6,844 nt of DNA from an uncultured Sutterella sp. (lineage in GTDB: Bacteria > Pseudomonadota > Gammaproteobacteria > Burkholderiales > Burkholderiaceae_F). Under the pieces are notes generated by a model, which saw nothing but the letters and a program-made list of their open reading frames with translations, had not been told where the DNA came from and searched no databases. The first letter of the stretch is position 1; the number at the start of each line of letters is the position of its first letter. A program made the translations under genes and the position numbers. The DNA is taken from NCBI GenBank assembly GCA_902493085.1, contig CABUOH010000062.1:1-6844 (forward strand). Reading direction: 5' to 3'. Shown in pieces: positions 1-5,157 of the stretch.

Positions 1-39
1 CCCGACAGGTTAGCGCCTGCCGGGCTTTTGGCTTTTATT
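1..39 (+). terminator. Intrinsic terminator of an upstream gene outside the window
   Basis: The first nine bases (CCCGACAGG) pair with positions 16-24 (CCTGCCGGG) across a six-base loop, with one central A-C mismatch. A T-rich tail (CTTTTGGCTTTTATT) follows at 25-39. This is the form of a rho-independent terminator reading rightward, so a plus-strand gene probably ends just left of the window. The stem may extend beyond the window edge. Confidence 0.6.
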
Positions 40-63
40 GCATGCGACGCGCTTCTGGCGGAC

Positions 64-96
64 AAAAAAAGCGCCGGCTTTTTTTCCCGGCGCTTT
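64..96 (-). terminator. Intrinsic terminator of hpf
   Basis: A perfect 10-bp inverted repeat lies at 68-77 (AAAGCGCCGG) and 87-96 (CCGGCGCTTT) with a nine-base loop. Read on the minus strand, the stem is followed directly by a run of seven T (the A-run at 64-70). It lies 46 bases past the hpf stop codon, so hpf is likely transcribed alone or is the last gene of its transcript. Confidence 0.85.
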
Positions 97-141
97 CGGG
101 AAGCCGAGCGAACCGTTCAGGTCCGCGCAGAGGTCATCCTC

Positions 142-447
142 TTAGTGGTTGCGGCGCTTTTCGGCCTCTTCCTTAACCGAGCGGCGAACCGTATCAAAGG
201 CTTCGTTGAGTGCCGCCATCACGTCCATGTTCGTGCGGTTCACGATGAGCTCCTGACCCGAGGCCATCAGGTCGATGCGAATCGTGAAGGCGCCCATGGT
301 CTGATGACCTTCCTGGCTGACGGTCACTTTGCAGGCGCCGAGCTGGCTGTCAAAGCGGCGGAGCGCTTCAACCTTTTCGGTCACCGCAGTTTCGACGGCG
401 GGCGAACGATTGATGCCGTGGAAGACGATCTGCAGAGATTGGGGCAT
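142..447 (-). CDS. hpf: Ribosome hibernation promoting factor, HPF/RaiA family (short form)
   Basis: The product is a 101-aa cytoplasmic protein of the HPF/RaiA (YfiA, sigma-54 modulation, S30EA) family. Members bind the 30S decoding region of idle ribosomes and block mRNA and tRNA, often promoting 100S dimers in stationary phase. The length fits the short form (E. coli HPF is 95 aa), without the C-terminal dimerisation domain of long HPF. The pattern fits the beta-alpha-beta-beta-beta-alpha fold: a first strand at residues 4-10, a helix around 15-32, strands near 39-45 and 53-60 (FTIRIDL) and 65-71 (QELIVNR), and a final helix at 74-97 rich in Arg, Lys and Glu. The start ATG has a strong ribosome binding site (AGAGGTG on the minus strand, 4 bases upstream). 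It is divergent from the repeat protein at 674. In many proteobacteria this gene follows rpoN; here it stands alone with its own terminator. The family is clear; exact subtype and dimerising ability are inferred. Confidence 0.9.
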   Translation of the reverse strand: MPQSLQIVFHGINRSPAVETAVTEKVEALRRFDSQLGACKVTVSQEGHQTMGAFTIRIDLMASGQELIVNRTNMDVMAALNEAFDTVRRSVKEEAEKRRNH

Positions 448-482
448 ATGACACCTCTCTTTTTGTTGTGGCTTTTTTGTTG

Positions 483-499
483 GGACAATGTCCTTGTCC
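483..499. repeat. Short perfect inverted repeat in the hpf leader
   Basis: GGACAA (483-488) and TTGTCC (494-499) form a perfect 6-bp inverted repeat around a five-base centre. It falls just downstream of the candidate hpf start site, where it could be an operator or a small hairpin in the hpf leader RNA. Function is not established. Confidence 0.4.
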
Positions 500-509
500 G
501 TACTTCAAG

Positions 510-538
510 TCTATATCCAAACCCTGCGCTTTGCACAA
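510..538 (-). promoter_or_regulatory. Candidate sigma-70-type promoter for hpf
   Basis: On the minus strand TTGTGC (538 to 533) and TATAGA (515 to 510) are separated by exactly 17 bases. The -10 element matches the consensus at four positions and the -35 at three. Transcription would start near 503, giving a leader of about 55 nt that contains the inverted repeat at 483-499. The spacing is ideal but the boxes are only moderate matches. Confidence 0.5.
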
Positions 539-562
539 ATTCCACTGGTTATCACTTAGAAT
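531..562 (+). promoter_or_regulatory. Weak candidate promoter for the repeat-protein gene
   Basis: TTGCAC (531-536) resembles a -35 box and TAGAAT (557-562) matches five of six -10 positions, but the gap is 20 bases, longer than usual. The TTGCAC overlaps the candidate hpf -35 box on the other strand, so two divergent promoters may share this spot. It would give a leader of about 105 nt before the ATG at 674. Confidence 0.2.
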
Positions 563-673
563 GTGCCCGACGTACCGGCCGACAAGGCGCCGCAGACGTC
601 GGCGGACAGTTATTCACTGCCGGAATTGCTACTCCTGCAAGGAAATGGAGGCTTTCCGGCCCCTTTTAGAGAT

Positions 674-1405
674 ATGAGCAAAATGGATCGCAAACCCTGG
701 CAGAACAATGGCCCGCACCGGGCTCCCTTTGGTTCCGACCGCCGTGAGGGCGGCCGCAGCGATCGCCGCGAAGGCGGTGACCGCGCTTTTGGCCGTCGTG
801 AATTCGGTGATCGCCGAGAGTTCGGTGACCGTCGCGAGTTTGGTGGTGAACGCCGTGGTTTCGGTGAACGTCGCGAATTCGGCGGCGATCGTGGCGAACG
901 CCGCCCGTTCGCGGCCGGCGACCGTCGCGAATCGAACGGGGATCGTCGCGGTTTCGGCGATCGTCGTCAGTCCTTCGGCGGCCAGCGTCGCCGCGAGGAG
1001 TTCGGCGTGCGCTCCGGTCCGCGCGCTCGAGCACTGGAAACTCGCCGTTTCTCCGAACGCTCCGACTTCGCCAAGAACGCCGTTGTGAAGCTCGACGCCG
1101 ACATCGCGGATTACTTCAAGAGCGCGGAAGACGTCAACAAGGCGCTTCGCATGGTGATCGAGCTCGGCAAGCTTGCCAGGAAGCCTGAGGCCCAGAAGGA
1201 CGCTGAAAAGGTCGAAAAGGCCCAAGTGTCTGAGGCGCCGGCCGCTTCCGCCGAGGAGGCGATGTTCACGGAAGACGTTTTTGAAGACGAGGATGTTGCT
1301 GCGGAATCCTCTGCGGCAGATGCCGTTGAGGCCCCGCAGGAAGAAATGTCGGAAGAAAAGTCGGAAGAAAAGTCGGAAGACAAGCCCGAAGAGAAGGCTG
1401 AATAA
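674..1405 (+). CDS. Hypothetical protein with DRREFG-type low-complexity repeats and acidic tail
   Basis: I do not recognise this 243-aa protein as a named family. Four parts are visible. Residues 1-20 are polar. Residues 21-111 are repeats of the type DRREFG, GERREFGG and DRRGFG, rich in Arg, Asp/Glu, Gly and Phe, so probably disordered and both strongly positive and negative. Residues 137-167 (KLDADIADYF, then VNKALRMVIEL) look folded, with a strand then a helix, reminiscent of small ribbon-helix-helix-like proteins. Residues 187-243 are very acidic and end in SEEK repeats. There is no signal peptide or membrane segment. Arg/Gly/Phe-rich regions often bind RNA, as in tails of RNA helicases, so an RNA or ribosome link is possible but inferred. 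The ATG at 674 is preferred: upstream in-frame codons from a GTG at 563 are rarer types. Its ribosome binding site is weak (AGAG, very close), and ATG 683 is an alternative. A 10-codon upstream frame (645-677) overlaps the start as ATGA. Confidence 0.75.
   Translation: MSKMDRKPWQNNGPHRAPFGSDRREGGRSDRREGGDRAFGRREFGDRREFGDRREFGGERRGFGERREFGGDRGERRPFAAGDRRESNGDRRGFGDRRQSFGGQRRREEFGVRSGPRARALETRRFSERSDFAKNAVVKLDADIADYFKSAEDVNKALRMVIELGKLARKPEAQKDAEKVEKAQVSEAPAASAEEAMFTEDVFEDEDVAAESSAADAVEAPQEEMSEEKSEEKSEDKPEEKAE
734..1006 (+). repeat. Degenerate in-frame repeat encoding DRREFG-like units
   Basis: About a dozen degenerate units, mostly 18-21 bp, encode variants of (D/E)RR(E/G)FG(G). The best-kept copies are near 800-895 (GRREFG, DRREFG, DRREFG, GERRGFG, GERREFGG). 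Codons differ between copies (cgc/cgt, gag/gaa, ttc/ttt), so the unit is kept at the protein level. Such tracts commonly vary in copy number. Confidence 0.8.
1349..1384 (+). repeat. 12-bp tandem repeat, three copies, encoding SEEK
   Basis: TCGGAAGAAAAG occurs at 1349-1360 and 1361-1372, and again with one change at 1373-1384 (TCGGAAGACAAG). It encodes SEEK-SEEK-SEDK in the acidic C-terminus of the repeat protein. The near identity at DNA level suggests recent slippage-type duplication. Confidence 0.85.
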
Positions 1406-1435
1406 GCCCGGTCGGCGGACGACTCCGCAGTCTCG

Positions 1436-1474
1436 AAAGCTTCGCTCCCGCAGTGGGAACGGAGCTTTTTTCTT
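1436..1474 (+). terminator. Intrinsic terminator of the repeat-protein gene
   Basis: Positions 1436-1449 (AAAGCTTCGCTCCC) pair with 1455-1468 (GGGAACGGAGCTTT) around a GCAGT loop: 14 positions with one mismatch and one G-T wobble. T-rich sequence continues to 1474. It lies 30 bases past the stop codon and separates this gene from glpK, so glpK needs its own promoter. Confidence 0.88.
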
Positions 1475-1618
1475 AGACGGCTGCGATGAAAGGAAAGCTG
1501 TGGTTGGCTCGGGAATGTCCCCTAGGCACGCAGAGCCTTTTTCGCTACACTTTCAGGGTTTAAAAAAAACGAAAGCTTCCCCCGTGCGCGTGCCGGGGCT
1601 GCGAGACCTGCCGCTTAC
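1475..1618 (+). other. glpK upstream region; no convincing promoter, small leader hairpin
   Basis: A promoter must lie here because a terminator closes the previous gene. The best -10 candidate is TACACT (1546-1551), but no good -35 box sits 16-18 bases before it, which might mean an activator-dependent promoter. An A-run follows at 1562-1569. CCCCG (1580-1584) pairs with CGGGG (1594-1598) as a small GC-rich hairpin shortly before the glpK start. No clear CRP-type or GlpR-type operator was seen by eye. Confidence 0.3.
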
Positions 1619-3109
1619 ATGAAGTACATTCTTGCTCTTGATCAGGGGACTACGAGTTCCCGCGCCATTCTGTTGAATCACCGCGCCCAGATCGTTTCCC
1701 TGGAGCAGCTTGAGTTTCCACAGCATTACCCGCAGCCGGGCTGGGTCGAGCATGACGCCATGGACATTTGGCGCACCCAGCTCGCATGTGCGCGGAATTG
1801 TCTGCGAAAGGCAGGGGTGTCCGCGTCCGAAGTGAGCGCCATCGGCGTGACGAACCAGCGCGAGACGACGGTTGTCTGGGATAAGACGACGGGCCTGCCC
1901 ATCGCGCCCGCCATTGTTTGGCAGGATCGCCGCACTGCGCCCTATTGCACGGAACTGCAGAGAAGGGGTTTCGAAGAGCTCGTTCGCGAAAAGACGGGCC
2001 TTCGCATCGACCCGTACTTTTCGGCCACCAAGATCCGCTGGATTCTTGACCGCGTGCCCGATGCGCGCGTGCGTGCCGAACGGGGCGAACTCGCCTTCGG
2101 CACCATTGACACGTGGCTCATTTGGAAGCTCACGGGAGGGCGCGTCTTCGTGACCGACATCACGAATGCTTCGCGCACGATGCTCTGCAATCTCGAGACC
2201 TGCCGATGGGACGACGAACTCCTCGACATCTTCGGCATCCCGGCCACCATGCTGCCGGAGATCGTCCCGAGCTCCGGCGTGGTGGGTGAAACGCTGTCCG
2301 AAATGCTCGGCACTCCGATTCCCGTAGGGGGCATTGCGGGGGACCAGCAGGCCGCAACCTTCGGCCAGACGTGCTTTGAGGCCGGCTGCGCGAAAAACAC
2401 CTACGGCACGGGCGGCTTTCTTCTGATGAACGTTGGGAGCGAACCTCGCATGAGCCAGCATCGCCTGATCGGCACCGCAGCTTGGCAGTTGTGCTCGGAA
2501 AGGGCGCAATATGCGCTTGAGGGCTCCGTTTTCATTGCGGGCGCAGTCGTGCAGTGGCTCAGGGACGGTCTGCAGTTTTTCAACTCCGCCGAGGAGATCG
2601 AGTCTCTCGCGCAGAGCATGCCCGACAACGGCGGCGTCTATCTCGTGCCCGCCTTCGTGGGGCTCGGCGCACCGCATTGGGACAGCGAGGCCCGCGGCAT
2701 GATGATCGGGCTCACAAGAGGCACAACGAAGGCGCATGTTGCGCGTGCCGCCCTTGAAGGGATCGCCTTTCAGTGCGCCGAGGTGCTCGAGGCGATGCAG
2801 CTTGACGCCGGCACGGAGCTCAAGGAGCTTCGCGTTGACGGCGGCGCGTCCCGCAACAATCTTCTCATGCAGTTTCAGGCGGACATCTCCGGCGTGCCGG
2901 TCATTCGTCCTGCCATTACCGAAACGACGGCGCTCGGAGCGGCGTTCTTGGCCGGCCTTTCGACGGGCGTTTGGTCGTCGTGTGAGGAAATTTCCGCCTT
3001 GTGGCGCGTCGACAGGGTGTTCGAACCCTCGATGAGCGCCGACAGACGAGAGTATTTGATGAACCAATGGGCTCGAGCCGTCGGCCGCGCCCGCAACTGG
3101 AATAAGTGA
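1619..3109 (+). CDS. glpK: Glycerol kinase
   Basis: GlpK transfers the gamma-phosphate of ATP to glycerol, giving sn-glycerol-3-phosphate and trapping glycerol in the cytoplasm. At 496 aa it is full length (E. coli 501 aa) and collinear with the FGGY sugar kinase family. Visible features are the phosphate-binding loop DQGTTSSRA (residues 8-16), glycerol-contacting R81, E82, W101, Y133, D242 and Q243 (by alignment with E. coli R83, E84, W103, Y135, D245, Q246), FGGY signature 1 near 132-144, YGTGG at 262-266, and FGGY signature 2 at 360-380. The E. coli loop that binds the inhibitor fructose-1,6-bisphosphate (GG-K-GG-TR, with R236) is not conserved: the segment before GIAGDQQ reads SEMLGTPIPVG, with Pro in place of the Arg. 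No His is present at that loop, unlike HPr-phosphorylated Gram-positive kinases. The start is fixed by homology, though no good ribosome binding site precedes it. It is followed two bases later by glpD, and glpF is absent here. Confidence 0.97.
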   Translation: MKYILALDQGTTSSRAILLNHRAQIVSLEQLEFPQHYPQPGWVEHDAMDIWRTQLACARNCLRKAGVSASEVSAIGVTNQRETTVVWDKTTGLPIAPAIVWQDRRTAPYCTELQRRGFEELVREKTGLRIDPYFSATKIRWILDRVPDARVRAERGELAFGTIDTWLIWKLTGGRVFVTDITNASRTMLCNLETCRWDDELLDIFGIPATMLPEIVPSSGVVGETLSEMLGTPIPVGGIAGDQQAATFGQTCFEAGCAKNTYGTGGFLLMNVGSEPRMSQHRLIGTAAWQLCSERAQYALEGSVFIAGAVVQWLRDGLQFFNSAEEIESLAQSMPDNGGVYLVPAFVGLGAPHWDSEARGMMIGLTRGTTKAHVARAALEGIAFQCAEVLEAMQLDAGTELKELRVDGGASRNNLLMQFQADISGVPVIRPAITETTALGAAFLAGLSTGVWSSCEEISALWRVDRVFEPSMSADRREYLMNQWARAVGRARNWNK

Positions 3110-3111
3110 CC

Positions 3112-4752
3112 ATGGCTGAAGTGAAAACAACCTGCCGCGAGGAACTGCTCGCCAAACTTCGTGAAGATACCGTATGGGACGTCGTCGTCATCGGCGGCGG
3201 TGCAACGGGTGCGGGCATTGCGGTTGACGCCGCCTCCCGCGGACTCAAGACCGTCGTCCTGGAGGCTCAGGACTTTTCGTCCGGGACGTCGTCGCGCTCC
3301 ACGAAGCTGATTCACGGCGGCGTGCGCTACATGAAGAATCCCCGCGACTGGGGGCTCGTTCGTGAAGCCTTGAAGGAACGCCGCATTCTCATCAAGAATG
3401 CCCCGCATCTCGTGCATTCCAAGCCCTTCATCCTGCCTTGCTACAAGAAGGGGGAGCGCGAGTTCTATACGATCGGGCTGGGCATTTATTCCGCCATGAC
3501 CTATGGCGGCTACAACATCGGCCATACGTCGAGCCTTTCCCGCGAGGACACCCTGATGCGTCTTCCCGGCGTCAAGCCTGAGGGCCTGATGGGAGGCGTG
3601 CAGTTCTTTGACGGTCAGTTTGACGACGCCCGTCTCGACGTGGCACTGATCCGCACGGCCTACGAGCACGGCGCCGTGCCGCTCAACTACATGCCCGTCG
3701 TGGCCGTGACGCGCGAAGGCGGCATGATCCGCTCCGTTACGGCCAAAGACAAGGAAACGGGCGAAGAATTCGTCATCCGCACGAAGATGGTCTTCAACGC
3801 CGCCGGCGCATGGGTTGACCCGATCCGCCGCATGGTCGATCCCGAAGCCTCCACGCTTGTGCGCGTCTCCCGCGGTTCGCACATCCTGCTCGACAAGTCC
3901 TTCATGCCCGGCGACACCGGCATGCTCATCCCGAAGACGCGCGACGGCCGCGTGCTCTTCGCCATTCCCTGGCACGGCATGCTGCTTGTCGGCACGACCG
4001 ACGTTGAACAAAAGGAAGCCGACTTTGATCCGAAGGTGAGCGACGCCGAAGTCGACTTCATGATCGAAACGGCTTCCGGCTATCTCGAAAAGCCGATCAC
4101 GCGCGCCGACGTCAAGGCAACGTTCGCCGGTCTGCGCCCGCTCTTCAATCCGCAGGCGACGGGCTCCGCGGGTTCGACTGCCAAGGTTTCCCGTGAGCAC
4201 GCCGTCATTCCTGAATTCGGCAACATGATCACGGTGACGGGCGGCAAATGGACGGCCTACCGCAAGATGGCCGAGCACGCCATGCTCGTCGCCACGCTCC
4301 GCCACCTCATCCCGCCGCGCCTTTGCGTGACGAAGGATCTTCCGATCTTCTGCGATCCGAACTGGGATCACGCGGCGCTTGAGATCGAAGCCGAAGCGGA
4401 CGACGCCGCCGACGAAAAGGTCGTGCAGTTCGCCCTTTACGCCCGCGATCACGAGTTCGCCCGCACGCCTGAGGATGTGCTCTTCCGCCGTCTGCGCCTC
4501 GGCCAGATGAACGAAGCCCGCACGAACGCCCTGCTGCCCAAGATCGCCGCCGCCTTCGGTCTGCCGGTTGAAGCCGGCTGCTGCGAAGAGGCGGATTGCG
4601 GCTGTGCGGCCGAGGACTGTGCGGCCGAGGTTTGCGAATGCCGGGCCGAGATGAAGGATGAGCCTGCCGTTCAGACTTCCGCTGAGGCTGAAAAGGTGAT
4701 CGACGTTGAGGTCGTTGAGGAAAAGATCGACGACGCTGATCAGAAGAAGTAA
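3112..4752 (+). CDS. glpD: Aerobic-type glycerol-3-phosphate dehydrogenase with Cys-rich C-terminal tail
   Basis: This FAD enzyme oxidises glycerol-3-phosphate to dihydroxyacetone phosphate and passes electrons to membrane quinone; it is a peripheral inner-membrane protein. The 546 aa show an FAD-binding Rossmann motif (GGGATGAGIA, residues 28-37, with acidic E51), the family segments TSSRSTKLIHGGVRY (59-73) and FDDARLD (170-176), GSH (255-257), GLRPL with R342, GGKWTAYRK (377-385) with K379, and a helical C-terminal domain to about 484. H257, R342 and K379 match active-site residues of E. coli GlpD by motif. Residues 486-546 are an extra tail: seven Cys in 21 residues (490, 491, 496, 498, 503, 508, 510), then an acidic, lysine-containing stretch. 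E. coli GlpD is 501 aa and lacks it. ATG 3112 is preferred over GTG 3106, which overlaps the glpK stop, because GGAA lies nine bases before it. It is co-transcribed and probably translationally coupled with glpK. Confidence 0.95.
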   Translation: MAEVKTTCREELLAKLREDTVWDVVVIGGGATGAGIAVDAASRGLKTVVLEAQDFSSGTSSRSTKLIHGGVRYMKNPRDWGLVREALKERRILIKNAPHLVHSKPFILPCYKKGEREFYTIGLGIYSAMTYGGYNIGHTSSLSREDTLMRLPGVKPEGLMGGVQFFDGQFDDARLDVALIRTAYEHGAVPLNYMPVVAVTREGGMIRSVTAKDKETGEEFVIRTKMVFNAAGAWVDPIRRMVDPEASTLVRVSRGSHILLDKSFMPGDTGMLIPKTRDGRVLFAIPWHGMLLVGTTDVEQKEADFDPKVSDAEVDFMIETASGYLEKPITRADVKATFAGLRPLFNPQATGSAGSTAKVSREHAVIPEFGNMITVTGGKWTAYRKMAEHAMLVATLRHLIPPRLCVTKDLPIFCDPNWDHAALEIEAEADDAADEKVVQFALYARDHEFARTPEDVLFRRLRLGQMNEARTNALLPKIAAAFGLPVEAGCCEEADCGCAAEDCAAEVCECRAEMKDEPAVQTSAEAEKVIDVEVVEEKIDDADQKK

Positions 4753-4753
4753 G

Positions 4754-4827
4754 GCCGAAGCCGGAGGGGCGTGCCCTTCGGCGGCCTTCGCCGGCGCGAG
4801 CGCTTTCATGGCAGATGCGCTCGTGCC
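4754..4827 (+). other. Tandem inverted repeats after glpD
   Basis: GCCGAAG (4754-4760) pairs with CTTCGGC (4776-4782); an overlapping alternative pairs CGGCG (4779-4783) with CGCCG (4789-4793). A further hairpin pairs 4797-4803 with 4818-4824 (GAGCGC-like arms). None is followed by a T-run. They may protect the 3' end of the glp mRNA or act with the terminator just downstream. Confidence 0.45.
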
Positions 4828-4837
4828 GCTTCTTTTG

Positions 4838-4860
4838 GCGCGCCTGCGCCGCGCTTTTTT
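4838..4860 (+). terminator. Intrinsic terminator of the glpKD operon
   Basis: GCGCGCC (4838-4844) and GCCGCGC (4848-4854) form a seven-position stem with one mismatch and a TGC loop, followed by TTTTTT at 4855-4860. The stem is short but very GC-rich and the U-tract is good. It ends 108 bases past the glpD stop and about 40 bases before the rplM promoter. Confidence 0.75.
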
Positions 4861-4878
4861 CTCGTGAGCGCACAGAGG

Positions 4879-4929
4879 ATAAAAAAATCGTTCCGTCATG
4901 TGGACAAGCGAGGACGGTTGGGGTAAAAT
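4879..4929 (+). promoter_or_regulatory. Strong sigma-70 promoter of the rplM-rpsI operon
   Basis: TGGACA (4901-4906, five of six consensus positions) and TAAAAT (4924-4929, five of six) are 17 bases apart. An A-rich stretch at 4879-4887 lies at an UP-element position. The bases after the -10 (CGCGGTCC) form a GC-rich discriminator, as in ribosomal promoters subject to stringent control by ppGpp. The expected start is near 4936. This is the best promoter in the window and points at a highly expressed transcript. Confidence 0.85.
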
Positions 4930-4935
4930 CGCGGT

Positions 4936-5157
4936 CCTGACTTTGCTTCGCGGATTGCTTACCCCATCTTTTTCCACTGGCGCCGTGAATCATGCGCGAA
5001 GTTCAGAACGCCATACTTCTAGGGCGAACCCAAATTCAGGTTCGCTTTTGTTTTTATTCAGCATCTGCATGTCAGTGCGGGTCCTACGACTGATGAAGGA
5101 CCGCGGCGCCATCCGTTGAGCGCTGAGGCAGCTGCCTTACTTATTAGGTGAAACGCA
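4936..5157 (+). promoter_or_regulatory. Structured 5' leader of the rplM-rpsI mRNA
   Basis: About 222 nt separate the predicted transcription start from the rplM ATG and hold no credible gene. Elements in order are an imperfect hairpin with CTTCGCG plus GATT (4946-4956) pairing with AATC (4988-4991) and CGCGAAG (4995-5001); a terminator-like hairpin (5024-5045) with T-run; an 8-bp hairpin with one bulged G (5077-5085 with 5097-5104); and the palindrome AGGCAGCTGCCT (5126-5137). The rplM ribosome binding site AGGTGA is at 5146-5151. In E. coli L13 represses its own operon through the leader; whether a similar loop works here is inference. Confidence 0.55.
5024..5056 (+). terminator. Terminator-like hairpin inside the rplM leader (attenuator or small RNA end)
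   Basis: GCGAACC (5024-5030) pairs perfectly with GGTTCGC (5039-5045) around the loop CAAATTCA, and G-T wobbles extend the base. TTTTGTTTTTATT follows at 5046-5058. It meets the usual form of an intrinsic terminator, yet lies between a strong promoter and rplM. It would release a transcript of about 120 nt or act as a regulated or partial terminator. Confidence 0.65.

Noticed and set aside
28..669. 213-codon plus-strand frame across hpf
   Set aside because: It is antisense to a clear hpf gene, crosses two terminators and has no family pattern.
563..673. N-terminal extension of the repeat protein from GTG 563
   Set aside because: The GTG overlaps the candidate -10 region, has no ribosome binding site, and the extension uses codons unlike the rest of the gene.
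734..1006. CRISPR-like repetitive region
   Set aside because: The repeats are in frame, degenerate in codons and without unique spacers; they are protein repeats.
629..1225. Minus-strand Ala/Thr-rich frame opposite the repeat protein
   Set aside because: Its repeats simply mirror the DRREFG repeats of the plus strand, which has the better start, coding pattern and terminator.
1553..3130. 525-codon open frame on the minus strand opposite glpK
   Set aside because: It is a full-length shadow of glpK with no domain of its own.
2875..4977. 700-codon open frame on the minus strand opposite glpD
   Set aside because: It runs antisense through clear glpK and glpD coding sequence, has no recognisable domain or conserved motif, and is expected from GC-rich third positions.
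4898..5119. 73-codon frame between glpD and rplM
   Set aside because: Its ATG lies upstream of the predicted transcription start, there is no ribosome binding site, and it runs through the terminator-like hairpin.
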